Assembly: GCA_038501785.1 (NCBI GenBank)
Contig: JBAMJR010000085.1
Location: 2,125,001-2,189,000, forward strand
Direction: 5' to 3'
From: Myoxocephalus aenaeus
Taxonomy: Eukaryota; Chordata; Actinopteri; Perciformes; Cottidae
Length of the DNA: 64,000 bases
In this document: positions 1 through 10,985 of the stretch, piece after piece
Layout: each line of letters starts with the position of its first letter
How positions within the stretch are numbered: the first letter of the stretch is position 1
Made by a program: the position numbers and the translations under genes
Notes under the pieces: generated by a model
The model's database searches: none
Told to the model about the DNA's origin: nothing
The model's input: only the letters and a program-made list of their open reading frames with translations

Positions 1-915
1 ATTGACTATTTTAATCATTCAGCAGTGTGTGCTCTTTTAACATAATGTGGAAGATGAACAAGAAAATCACAATATATACGCTGCTACTCGAACAGCTTAA
101 CATCACAGACATTATCAAATATCATTAGAATGTATCGTTATTATTTAATATCTTTAGTGTTAAATATGTTTCTAAATACAACAGAGTTATACATTTTGTC
201 ATATCATTGTTGGACATCTCTCCTCAGGGGATTAGCGGTTGACAGGACATGAAATCAATCTTGGTTAAATTTAACAATGACTTACCTGTTGGAGGCAGCA
301 ACGTGAAGCACCAGCTGTCGGTTCAGTCTGCCGGAAAATAAAATGTAGAAGAAGAAGGAAATTCTGTGTCCGTTTCTATTTTAACCCCGAGTATGGTCTT
401 TAAGGCAGTGGGTATTAGCCAACAAGCAACAAACTCTGGTCACTGCCAACTAGTTAAGCTTATTTTATACTTTTACTACACTCATGGTCATTTTATAGTT
501 CACAAGCACATACTGCAGATTAGCATAACAGCAAACTACATACATAGCAAATTGTTGCCTGAAAGCCCAGACTCAGGGCACAGGCTCCAGGCGCTTTCAC
601 TGTGCGCGGGTTTATTACAAATTGTCAACAGCGCCATTGTTTTGCTAACGCTAACGCTAGTTATCAAATAGGGGACGTAGCGGGCTCGCCAGCGTTTGCA
701 TGATGATATCTTCTCAGTCGTAACTTGATTCCGAGAGAGTGGATTCAAACAAATGCATCCCGGGAGCTAAAGCTAACCTACACAATACAACAGCGTACAC
801 GAGTATTGACAACAAATTGATGGCTAGCTATGTTAACCGTTAGCATAACAGCTAACGTTAGGTTGGTGTAACATTGCCGTTAAAAGATAGACAGAGCTAG
901 CGTTAGTTCACATAA
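1..915. promoter_or_regulatory. Upstream region of CENPC-like gene
   Basis: No coding exon is supportable here on the + strand. The stretch from about 640 to 1060 is rich in TAACG/GCTAAC motifs (for example near 648-660, 835-860 and 1040-1060). It presumably holds the 5' UTR and promoter of the gene starting at 916, but no TATA box or transcription start can be fixed from sequence alone. A possible divergent exon on the other strand is listed separately. Confidence 0.35.
286..360 (-). other. Possible divergent first exon (5' UTR) with consensus donor
   Basis: Read on the - strand, the sequence runs into CAACAG followed by GTAAGT, a consensus splice donor (exon end at 286). Its distance to the CENPC-like start codon (about 0.6 kb) would suit a head-to-head gene pair sharing a promoter. 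No start codon or downstream exon can be confirmed because the window ends. The donor is seen in the sequence; that it is used is inference. Confidence 0.25.
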
Positions 916-1631
916 ATGGAGACAAAGTACCCCACCTTGGTAAGTTCATTGCGCTATTGAGGAAAACACATGTAGCTTCAATGACGACCAAGGGAGGAAG
1001 AGGATATAACGTTACACTCGTTATAAACTTTGTTACAGTAACCGTTAGCTAACGTTGGCTAAACTCAACGCAACAGCCATGAAATATAGTTAGTTAATTC
1101 TGAACTTCATTAAGCTTATAGTTGAGGTTGTGTTTAAACGGGTTTCAACTTCACAGTAAAGTTGAAGACTCAGAAGTAGTTTGCGATGCTGTTAAATAGT
1201 CTCGCGTCATACTGAAGTGTTTCTATTATTTTGTCCATCCTTTGTAGCTCAGTTATAAGAACATTAGCTGTTGCATTATGCTGCTGTACTTTTAATTTGG
1301 TATAGATAATAAACAGAGTTAGGTAGTTAAGGAATGTTGTTGGCTGGTAACACAATGTTTTTCTCCCTAATTACAAAGTAACTAAATTACAGTAGTTGCT
1401 AGTAACTTTCTCTCTATCCGTTCTGTTCACAGAAGAGACCAAAGAGGAAACTCTGCTATCTCACAAACAAGGAAAGGTACGTTTGAAAAGTATTCATGTA
1501 TTGTGTGACTGAGCTTTTTATTGAAGCCTACGTTAAATCAAGAGAGCTGAAACTTTATTTATGCATTGGTTGCATTTTATGGTATGCATCTTTGATGGAG
1601 TAATCATAAATTGGAGATTATAGTTTATAGT

Positions 1632-1711
<80 letters not shown>

Positions 1712-4700
1712 TATGGTTTATAGTTTTAATTACAAATTTCAATGTTTTATCTAATGTTTATGCCTATATGAGTTTCAAGTGTATTTTAACTTTCATTACT
1801 TTTCTTGGGTGTAATCTCACTAATCATCACCATTTGTTACACATAATGTATATGTTAATGTTGTACATGTCTTTCTCTTACATTTGCCTTTTTTGGAGTT
1901 TTAAATATTTTGTGTATTGTCGATTAAATGGTATTGAGTAATTTAGCAGTTGTATGGAAATTTTGATCTTTCAGCTATTATATTAACCTGAGTTTTGTGT
2001 TTTTAGTTCATCCCAAAAATGCACAGAACCACTGACATTGGATGACATTGATAAGATGTTTGATGACTTGGGTGAGTTGAGTGTGTAATTGTTTTGCAGG
2101 TCGTTTTGCATTTTCATTATGTCAACCTTTACTCAATTGTTCTTTTCAGATGTACATGTTAATGATGACCTGTTACCTCCACCTACTCTGCTCCAGACCT
2201 TTGATGTCGAGCCAAATCGGTGTGAGAGAATGGTCTCACCAGTCCCACAAGAAGGACACCGAATAGAAACCTTTCTAAGATGCCAAATGGTAATGAACAA
2301 TCTACAGTGACTGTAGTTCTTTCACTGATAAGCAACTGTTCAATGCTGTTATGTCGTCACACAGGAAAGGGCTGATGAGCCAGTAGTTATACCACTTAAT
2401 TTTACGCAATGCTGCAGCTTGGTTAGTAAAATAGAGCTTATCCACTCTGATTATCTGCTTGTTTAGACTCCGCAGCTCTTGTATATCTGTTCATCGGCTT
2501 TTTATACCTTTTGAAAAAAAAATTTGATGCCCTTAGGTGTGTTGATACTTGAAATATATATTCTGTAACTCTTCAGGGTCCTAAAGTAGATGCCCTGCGT
2601 CCTGTAACGTCATCCAGTCCTAAACGTGACATTGGTAAGAGAATTAAACCTGTATTTGGGTTTCCAAATTCCCATGTATCAAATGTTCAGACACTTTGTC
2701 CTTTTTCTTGTAGATATGTACATCTTGTCAAAGGAGGATACTTTTTCTGTTGCAGATTTGGACATCCCATTCAAAGCACATATGCCAGTGAAGACATCCA
2801 GCCCTATTGAAGTGAATATGGTTGTTGAAGAGCTGGACAATGAGAAAGACAGAGTTGTATCCCCAATTCTCTTTGCTGATGAAGGAAAAGAAGAGGCAAA
2901 GGCAGAGCCTCTGCTCATCCAGGAACCCCGGTGCAATGAGCACGGCACAGAGGAGTAAGCAATTAATAATACATTTTGTGTAGAAAATAAGTTGTTTGTA
3001 CGACGTGTAGGATTCTAGTGTCAACACTGAACTGAACATTTCTTTCAATAATTGTTCTTTCCTCTAGAAATGATGACTCTGAGTTGGAGTCTCCTCCAAG
3101 CAAGGTTGTTTTCAGCAAACCAAAGATGTCCAGTCACCAAAACAAGGTGGAGGATTCATGGTAAGAGCCTGTTTAATTCATCACTACTTGCTTGATGGAT
3201 TGCAATATACAATACACAACGGACCATTGCAGTATGAAGGGTCCATTTTATGTTTTGATGATTGATCTTTAATTGTCTGCTATCTGTGGGCATTATTTGG
3301 TTTGCCTTTTTGTGATGTATATTTTCTTTTTGTCCTGCAGCAAAGGGAGTGCCACAGTCACAGAAAAAAAAATACAAAAGAAACCCCAAAAACCTGATTT
3401 GGAGGGCAAAAACAAAAAACCAAGGTCAGAAGAGAGAATGTTTTGATTGAGGACTAATTGTAGTTACAATTATGTTTGTGCTTTCACTTTTGACCTAGTG
3501 ATATAGTGGATATTGGAAGCCAATATGGATATCAGCATTTATTACCTGGTATAAAAATGTAGAATTTGTGTACCATGTGCTGGCTGATATAGTTGTTACA
3601 AAGACATTGTGGCAGAATATTTTCAAATTGTTCAATACACTTTATTCTTTTTTATTATAGCTATAATAATATTGAATGTATAATATAACGTAACTAAATG
3701 ATAAATAATAGTAATAGCTGTAAATTGAACTGACAAGAAAAAAGTAATTAATCAAGTCATAAAAAAAGTGTCAAATATACACGCATGCATCTGCAGCAGT
3801 AGTTGATAATACAAATGTATAACAGCAAACAGAATGCAATGCAGCAGTAGAGCAAATTGTGACATTTTTTTTATTTAACTGAATAATTCAGTTGTTTCAG
3901 TTTTTTATTTTTTATTTCCAGGGAAGAAAACACAGAACCACCAGTGTCAGTAGCGAGACAGGAGCCTGAACTCGCAAAAATATCTGAAAATGTCCACAGC
4001 CAGCCATTGGTGGAGTCAACCAGTGTGGGAAAAGACATGACTGCTTTTCTCAAGAAGCTTAGAGATGCTGGACAGCTCAAACCTCCATGGTGAGTTAAGA
4101 TTACACCTAAATATTTGCTTTTGATAATAGAAACCACCAAAATATGTTTACAAAGTAATGTCTCTTGTGTCAACATAAAAACTGATTAAAAATAATACAT
4201 TTTCTTAGTTCCAGGAAGTCTCTGACACCAGTGAAAGTACCCACTCCTGCTGAGCCAGAGGATGATTTCCTCATTCTAGAGGATGAGAACCTTCTTTGGT
4301 TTTCTATCCCAAGTAAAACTGCCACCAGTAAAAAACAGAGACAGGGCAGAACCTCCAGCACTGACAAAGACAGCTCAACAGACAAGGGCAAGAAGGACAG
4401 CCTATTAAAGACTGCACAGAAACCGCAGGAATCTGAACAGACGAAGAACAAACTAGGAAGTCAGACTGTCACTCAAAAAACAAAGAAGAAGAAAGTGGGA
4501 GAAAAGAAGATTAAGGAGGCTGAGCCTGGAAATGATATGGATGAATTGCCCACTGCTGAGGATCTTCCTGCAGGCGACTTAATGGTAGAAGAGAAACCAA
4601 ACAAAAAGAAACAACGACTAAGGAAGGTAACATCTAAAGAAAGTGACAAGGAAGAAGAGCAACCGAAAGACGGAGCCAGCGGGGAAACGTATGAAGAAAA

Positions 4701-7700
4701 ACCAACTCAGAAAACAGAGAAAAAAGCTCAGCAGCCTTCTGACATGAAGAGGCCGACGTCTTTAAAAGATGGGAATGAAAATGCAAAGACGAGCAGGGCA
4801 AAGTCATTAAAGGGGGGCAGAAAAGCGACGCAAGGATCTGATGCCGTAAAGCAGACGATGAAGGATGAGGCTGAGAAGGAACAAAGCCAGAGCATTGAGG
4901 AGCATGCAGATGCTGAAGCCCTGGGTTCTCTTCCAGGTAAGGACCCCCTACTGTTAACATCTTTTTCTTTATGTTGACGTTTCATCTTTCTGTTCGTTAT
5001 TATCAGAGGTTAATGTAAATGTTTTTCATGTTTATCTTGCTCTTATAGCCCACAAATGTTGACTGATAACATAAATATTTTTGACTAGAAAAAAACGTAA
5101 AGACTGGAAACTGAAAGATGTCCAATGTTGAGCCCCACTTATATTTAGGTAGTAATTTAATTAGTATTTTCTGAATATAGAATATTGAACAAAATTCTTA
5201 TGGATTAGATGGTTGGCTTAACGTTTTGTGGATTTTGTTTATCTACAAAGTGCAAACAACAACAATAAACACATTTTACATATGAATAGTAGACGGTAGA
5301 AACCTATTTACAAATTAATTTAAATTATTAGAGATGCAATGGGAAATGTTTGAAAACATTATTGAAAAGAAGTATTAAAAAGTTATTTTAAGCTTCTCCA
5401 TGAACATCTGTAAAGCATTTTTAAAATATATATATATTTCCCCCTCACAGACGAAGAAATCATGAATTCTGAACCAGAAACAAAAAAGGATGTGGCAGAT
5501 AAAAAGCACAAACGCAATAAAATACCAGTTGTGTCTCAAGGGAGTTCATCTGAAGACAGTCAGATTCTTGGGAAAAGGAAAAGGAAGCTGCCTGGACAGT
5601 GGTGGTTGGACCACCGGGATTCAGAGGAAACGACGTTTACAGACCAGCACACACTCAAAAAGTCAAAGCAGCCCAACAAAGAGCCCAGCGCAGCAGTACC
5701 GCCACCTGTAAAGACCAAGAAGGACCGAGCTTTAAAGAAAATAAACCAGACATCGCCTGCACCGTCATCCAGTCAGAACATAAATAAAGCTAAAGGAAAG
5801 AAAACTAAACGGAACAAAAACAAAAATACAGGAGAAGACCGTCGACCAGATGAAGTATTTCAAGGTATTGAGGCGGAGCAGTTTGAAGAGCAGCTGCAGC
5901 AGGAGGTGGTGGACCAGGACCAGTCTAGCCCTTGTGTCCACTCTCACAGAGACCACAGCTCTAACTCAGGTACGGTCAACGGTGAATGTACTCGGATCTT
6001 CTCAAAAAAATACTCTACTGCTATTAAAACGGCTGCATATAGAATCCTACTTAAGTAAAAGTGCATAAGTATTATCAACAAAATGTACTTTAAATCTGTT
6101 TTCAGTTTTTATTGAGGTACAAATAATACCTTTTTGTTAATAAAAAGACTAACATAATAACTTACTAAGATGTGATATTTTACAGGGGATCAAGTGTTTC
6201 AAAGAGTATACCATCATGCCTCGACTAAAAAACTGTCCACACTCCTGGCGCCCGTCTCCCCCAGAGGGCCTCGGGACCAGCTCAGGGCAGCAGAACCAAA
6301 GACACGCAGGAGGAAACCAAGTGGGAGCCGGTGGAAGGTTGATGACGAGTGTGAGAATGTGGAGAGCATCTCCAAACAGCAGCAGGGGCCCAAACCTCGT
6401 AAGGAAAGGAAAATGGTGTCTAAACGGAGCAGATCTGCTCGACTTGGGACTCCCAAAAATGGCAACATGGCAGTCTCATCAAAACCACAAGGGGGAGCTC
6501 CTGTGTGTCGCCTGGAACTGACGCCAACGTCGGCTCCAAAGACTGTGAAACGCTCCCTGGCCACATTTAAAGACTTATTCACTTCAGTCACAGAGACCAC
6601 GGCTGTGGTCAACAGGAGAGAACCATGTCAGAAGAACAAACGTAAAGTCTCCGCTCGTCCTGCTGAGGAAGTCCCTGCTACTGTCTGTACAATATTCAGT
6701 GAAGGGACTGATGGAGGTGTTCTCAGTATGGATGCTGTTGAACCCGGGAGCCCACATAACAGCCCTCCCAACCACGAGACGCCACAGAGCAGCAACCGTC
6801 CGTCAGAGAACCGGTATGGAAAAGTCTTCTCCATGTTATTGTCTGTAACTGTTGTGTTTTTATATATACAGTATATATGCTTTACTTATCTATTCTTTTG
6901 GCAGGTTAAAGCTCCTCAGAAGTGGGCCGTCCTCCATGATTGACCTGAACGAGTATGAGGAGGATGACAACAGCTTGAGTATGTTTTTAACATTTAACAC
7001 ATTCATTTAATAATATACTTTATAACTCAACCTGATTTTGTATATATTTATTTCTCTAATCTCTTTATTTTTTACGTTTTGACAACATTTCTTTTACAGT
7101 GTACAATTAATGCATTCAACTCTTGAACATGACTTCTTATCCCCTTGGAAATACCCAATTATTGTTAATAAGGAATGAATAATAATCAATAACATACTAT
7201 AAGTACACTTCTATAGATCAAGAATAAGAATGCCTTTCATCCAAAATCAATATCTGCACAAACTACTTGGTGTAAAGATATTTGCACCCTCTGTGGTGAA
7301 TACAAATGCACTGGCTGGGCTTTTGAGGCTGAGATGTGTCGCTCATGTCAGCAGTTAAACGGCTCCATCTGGTGGTTTCATTGTTCACCTTTTTTTGTTT
7401 TTTGGCCATCCCTTTTAAAAAATTTGATTAACTTCCACTTTTATCTCTACTCTAGTTCGGATGCCAACCAGCTCCCACGCCGCTCTCTCTGTATCCGATC
7501 TGTGTGCTCCTCCTCTCAAACCGCTGGTGTTACAGCTGAAGGACAAGAACAACCTGACGGAGTGGTTTAGGAGTCTCTGGTCTGTTCCGGCCAACAGTAA
7601 GAAAATATAATGTCTTGTAAAAAGCCGCTGTTGTCGATAACTTAACGATGTTTTTGTCATGAATTTATAGATATGGCAAACAAGTAGAAATAATTTGATG

Positions 7701-8690
7701 AAGAACTTTAATGATCTGGTATTTTGAATGATCAGGCTGTTAGTTGGGTATTTGAATATGCAAATAATTGTAACTACACTGACGTGCCATTGCATCAAAA
7801 TATATAATACAACTAATTATCACATAATATACATTGTTTAATATCTCAAAATGTAAGTTTAATTTGTGTTTTCTTTAATTTAGACAAAATATTTGTAATC
7901 ACAACTTTTGTATTATCATCAAATGATTCTTATGAAAGGGTTCACATGAGTAATTATTGGCCAATACCTGCCACTGAATATTTTTTTTTACGGTTTACTA
8001 TCATTACAGAAGGTCCTGAGGTCACTCCAGACCAATTTGATTGGTACTTCTATCAAGGCCGAGCTATTGGCTTCCTGGTGGATCTGAACTGTGGCTCCTT
8101 CTGTAATGGAAGAATGCTGCTGGGCTCCTACATGAAGAAGCCTCTGTGGGTGGATCACAGCGCCACAACAGTCAGTACAGTTCTCGTATGATTTATGTTC
8201 TCCTCCCATGTTGTTTGAGGTCATCTGATTTGTCTCCTTCTGTCATCCTGTACACCAGATATCTTGGAAAGTGTTTTATTACTGTAATAATCTTTCATTG
8301 TTGTGTTTTTAAAGGTTTTCAACTTATTAACGAGCTCTGTGAGTGTAACCATCGACGGCAAGGAATCCTGCTTCAATCCCGGACAGTCCTTTATGGTGGA
8401 ATGTGGTAAGAATAGTGTATCAATATTAGGATGGAATGAATGTGTTGAATTGTATTATGAAGAATTGCCTCTTCTCTGCAATGTCAGTCGTGTCCACGTA
8501 TCTTCTACGACCTTTTTTAGTGATAATTTTAAAGATTTGAGTTATATACCTATGACATTGAAGGGTTTTGTTTGTGTTTTATTGATGCAACGGTTCTGCT
8601 CACACAGGACATGCTTACAACATCCAAAACATCACCGCACAGCCTGCCGTTCTGTACTTCACCAGGATGTTTGCAGAAAGTTCAGATTGA
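916..8690 (+). CDS. cenpc: CENP-C-like centromere protein, 17 coding exons
   Basis: Inner-kinetochore scaffold of the CENP-C/Mif2 family, which links CENP-A nucleosomes to outer kinetochore proteins. Coding exons: 916-939, 1433-1476, 2007-2071, 2150-2289, 2577-2634, 2714-2954, 3068-3160, 3341-3424, 3922-4089, 4209-4936, 5451-5969, 6186-6813, 6905-6978, 7456-7596, 8010-8170, 8315-8405, 8608-8690. They total 3342 nt (1113 aa plus stop) with every splice phase compatible. An in-frame TAA directly precedes the ATG, which fixes the start for this exon. Residues 322-342 (PEDDFLILEDE...FSIPSK) match the conserved DEFIIDES...IPRK block of vertebrate CENP-C. Arg-rich motifs ending in Trp lie at 589-601 and 760-774. 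The C-terminus (about 1004-1113) is the cupin domain, with GHAYNIQNI and VLYFTRM matching the family. The middle is Lys/Glu/Ser-rich and probably disordered. Human CENP-C is 943 aa. Identity is strong; minor exon borders and the N-terminal exon are inferred. Confidence 0.88.
1633..1706. repeat. Compound (GT)n(AT)n microsatellite
   Basis: About 11 GT units followed by about 26 AT units, in CENPC intron 2. Open frames across it (Cys-Val, Tyr-Ile runs) are low-complexity artefacts. Confidence 0.95.
2714..2954 (+). other. cenpc: CENPC exon 6 with two in-frame candidate acceptors
   Basis: Two good acceptors, each with a pyrimidine tract, precede this exon: one ends TTGTAG at 2713 and the other ends TTGCAG at 2755. 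They are 42 bases apart and keep the same frame, so both isoforms read through into ADLDIPFKAH. The longer form adds 14 residues beginning DMYILSKEDTF. The donor GTAAGC follows at 2955. Confidence 0.6.
5570..5608 (+). other. cenpc: CENP-C central-region-like Arg/Trp-Trp motif
   Basis: Codes for GKRKRKLPGQWWL (residues 589-601 of the predicted protein). Vertebrate CENP-C central regions carry a basic run, then P-x-x-W-W, which anchors to the H2A/H2B acidic patch and the CENP-A C-terminal tail. The spacing R-K-x-P-x-x-W-W is visible here, followed by an acidic segment. The nucleosome-binding role is inferred from the family. Confidence 0.65.
6038..6130. repeat. Decayed teleost interspersed repeat (AAGTAAAAGT type)
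   Basis: Inside CENPC intron 11. Contains ACTTAAGTAAAAGTGCATAA and AAATGTACTTTAAA blocks, which resemble a common fish repeat built on AAGTAAAAGTACT. Related remnants occur near 9330-9440, 23215-23390, 50845-50965 and 56510-56680. The family name is not determinable here. Confidence 0.4.
6299..6343 (+). other. cenpc: Second Arg-rich/Trp CENP-C-motif-like segment
   Basis: Codes for KTRRRKPSGSRWKVD (residues 760-774). It sits between the first motif and the cupin, which is where the canonical CENP-C motif (R-R-x-x-R-x-x-x-x-P-x-x-Y-W) lies in other vertebrates. It keeps the Arg cluster, Pro and one Trp but has Arg instead of the first aromatic residue. It could be a diverged CENP-C motif or a second copy of the central motif. 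Confidence 0.5.
7456..8690 (+). other. cenpc: CENPC exons 14-17: linker and C-terminal cupin domain
   Basis: Four exons (7456-7596, 8010-8170, 8315-8405, 8608-8690) encode residues about 956-1113. Exon 14 gives the lead-in (LKPLVLQLKDKNNLTEWF). Exons 15-17 give the beta-barrel: FDWYFYQG, GRMLLGS, the SVSVTIDG strand, then GQSFMVECGHAYNIQNI and VLYFTRM before the stop. In the CENP-C/Mif2 family this cupin mediates homodimerisation. The protein ends about ten residues after the last strand, as in human CENP-C. Confidence 0.8.
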
Positions 8691-9329
8691 AGTTGTCAAC
8701 TGGATAACCAGCTTCTGAGAAATGACCACAACCTGAATATGTAAAATTGGAAAAAGGACTTGGAATGTGTGCCGCTATTTAATTTGACTGACTCAACTGT
8801 TTTGAGATTTAAAGTGTAAATAGAAAGATAAACTTTCGTTAGTTTTTTAATGAACTCATTTGATCCTTAGCTGTGCTTCTAATGATACAATTGTGTTAAA
8901 TCAAAAATTTGTAAATAAGCTTGTGTGTTTGTGGTTGCCTTTTCCTATGATTTTTCATGTATTGTTTCCAGCCTCTGAGGGGCAGTGTACAGCTGTAGTC
9001 CAAGACCAACACTGCAAAAAACACAACATCAAGAAATCAACAATCGGATCTGTATATTCCAGGATACTGTATATAGAGTTTGAAATGTCTTCTTTTTTTT
9101 TTTACAACCAGTGGTGGAAAGTGTGTTCTTAAATACACAATTGTAGTACTAACTGTAAAAAAAATATTAAATTGAGAAGTCCATCAAAACTAAACACATG
9201 TATGATTGTTATTACCCACATTCACGTGTGAGCATTTTAATGGTAGAGGGTTGAGGTAAAGTTATTTAACTACTTTATAGCTTGTTGGGTAGTTAAATCT
9301 ATAACCACATATTTTACAAGAGGATCATG

Positions 9330-9440
9330 TTTATGGGACTTTACACCTACAAAGTAATAAATAACTCCAGCTGTCAAATACATACAATAATTCCCTCTGA
9401 ACTGTGGAGGAGTAGAAGTACTACTGTAGTACTTTTAGTA
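9330..9440. repeat. Decayed teleost interspersed repeat (AAGTACT type)
   Basis: Contains TACAAAGTAATAAATAACTCCAG and GAGTAGAAGTACTACTGTAGTACTTTTAG-like blocks typical of the same fish repeat family seen at 23215-23390. The fragment is too decayed to orient with confidence. Confidence 0.35.
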
Positions 9441-10779
9441 GTCTAAGGTTGAAAATAAAAAACATGATTGCTTGAGGCTATCGGCTCGTGGCGATATTAG
9501 CTGCTTCTTGGGGAACGTGCTTGAAAAACTCAGGATTGTTTAAGCACACGTTGCATTATTCAGAAGACGTTTCTAGAAACTCTTTAGACGTCTTTCTGAA
9601 TCAAAACGGACTGCAGCGTACCAACGGGTTTTATCATGCAGCAGCTGGAACATCTTTTTATCCAGAAGAATCTTTGAGGATTGTGTTTTCAAACAACTTG
9701 GATATGATGTTAATCTATGATTTCTCAGTAATATATTGATATTCCAATATATACTGTCCCAACACACATCTTCTGGTGGTCATGAAGTCATGAAACATTT
9801 ACTGACCTACTGACCAGTGACTAGTTTGACACGCTAATACCAGCATGCTTCTTAAACCTTAAGCCCTGACCCATTACACGGTGGTTTAGCTGTTACAGGC
9901 TGTGATTATTCTCTAATGATATTTCTGCTGACTAAAATGTCCAAAAATGAAACTAATCAACATTCCAGAGGCATACAAAGCAAAGGAAAGCAGCCTGCCA
10001 GCTTGATAATGTATTACTTTTGAATGTGTAGTGCAGCTGTGCCTGCAGTGCCAGTCTGACTTGCCTCTGGGCAGGATCCCCTTCAGAGACGTGGAGGCTG
10101 CTCCGACCAGCAGAGAGAGAGTACACAGGGACTTTATTTAGCAACCTCGTCTGTGACTAAATATGCTGCCTGTAACACAACATAGGAGAAGTGAAATGAG
10201 ATGCAACTTTTACTCCTGTGACAGACGAGCACTTGAATAGTTGTGAGAGATTTCGTGTTCGGACTGAACATTGTCAGATAAAAGTGAGGGATTATTTAGT
10301 TTTTTTTTTTTTATACTAGAGAAAAGTCGTCTGGGGAGTAATCTGTCCTTTTACCGTCGCAGGACTGTAAAGGTTGCACAGCATCCTGATCAGAGAAACC
10401 CTCGGTTCAGAGACAGAAGGAAGCGGGAAGACAATGAATTTAGAAATAATTACATGTAATAAAGGGCCAACTATAGCCACAAGGCTCGAGGCACAATTAG
10501 TGTTTTTGAGTTAAATGCCAGCATGCTGAAATGCCACTATGACAATAGACACATTGCTGTTTCCCCTATTCTATGGTAGTTGGTAATAACATAAAGTATA
10601 AGCAAATGTTTACTTATTAACGAGCTCTGATCTTTTATTGATAATGCTAATTTAAGTGTGTTGACTATAATGCTAATGATTTACAATGTCAATGAAGTCA
10701 CAGAGGGTTAGACAGTTTTAGTTTTCGACAATTAAAGTAACTAAGGGCAGAAGGACTACATAAATAAATACATTTGAAA

Positions 10780-10985
10780 TAAATCATGTTAAGTTCACCC
10801 CCTTAAATTAGCATGCTAACATTTTCTAATAGGCAGTAAACCATAAACGTTGATTTGAATGCCATTAGTTTAACAGTTCATACCGAGGGAGACATGATTG
10901 TGTGTAGATATCACATTTGATAGCAAACCATCCAGAAGCTGTTGAGATATTTCAGTCAGGACTGACCATTGCTCGCCATGCCGTG
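10780..10985 (+). repeat. Decayed teleost interspersed repeat (GCATGCTAACAT type)
   Basis: Shows the sequence TTAGCATGCTAACATTTTCTAA, then ATGCCATTAGTTT, then CAAACCATCCAGAAGCTGTTGAGATATTTCAGTC. These blocks occur in this order in a widespread fish repeat. Related fragments are at 21530-21640 and, inverted, about 45160-45460. Confidence 0.5.

Noticed and set aside
6905..6978. RLKLLRSG segment as the canonical CENP-C motif
   Set aside because: It resembles the RLKPL part of the human motif, but the aromatic Y-W pair and flanking Arg residues are missing, so the resemblance is too short to support.
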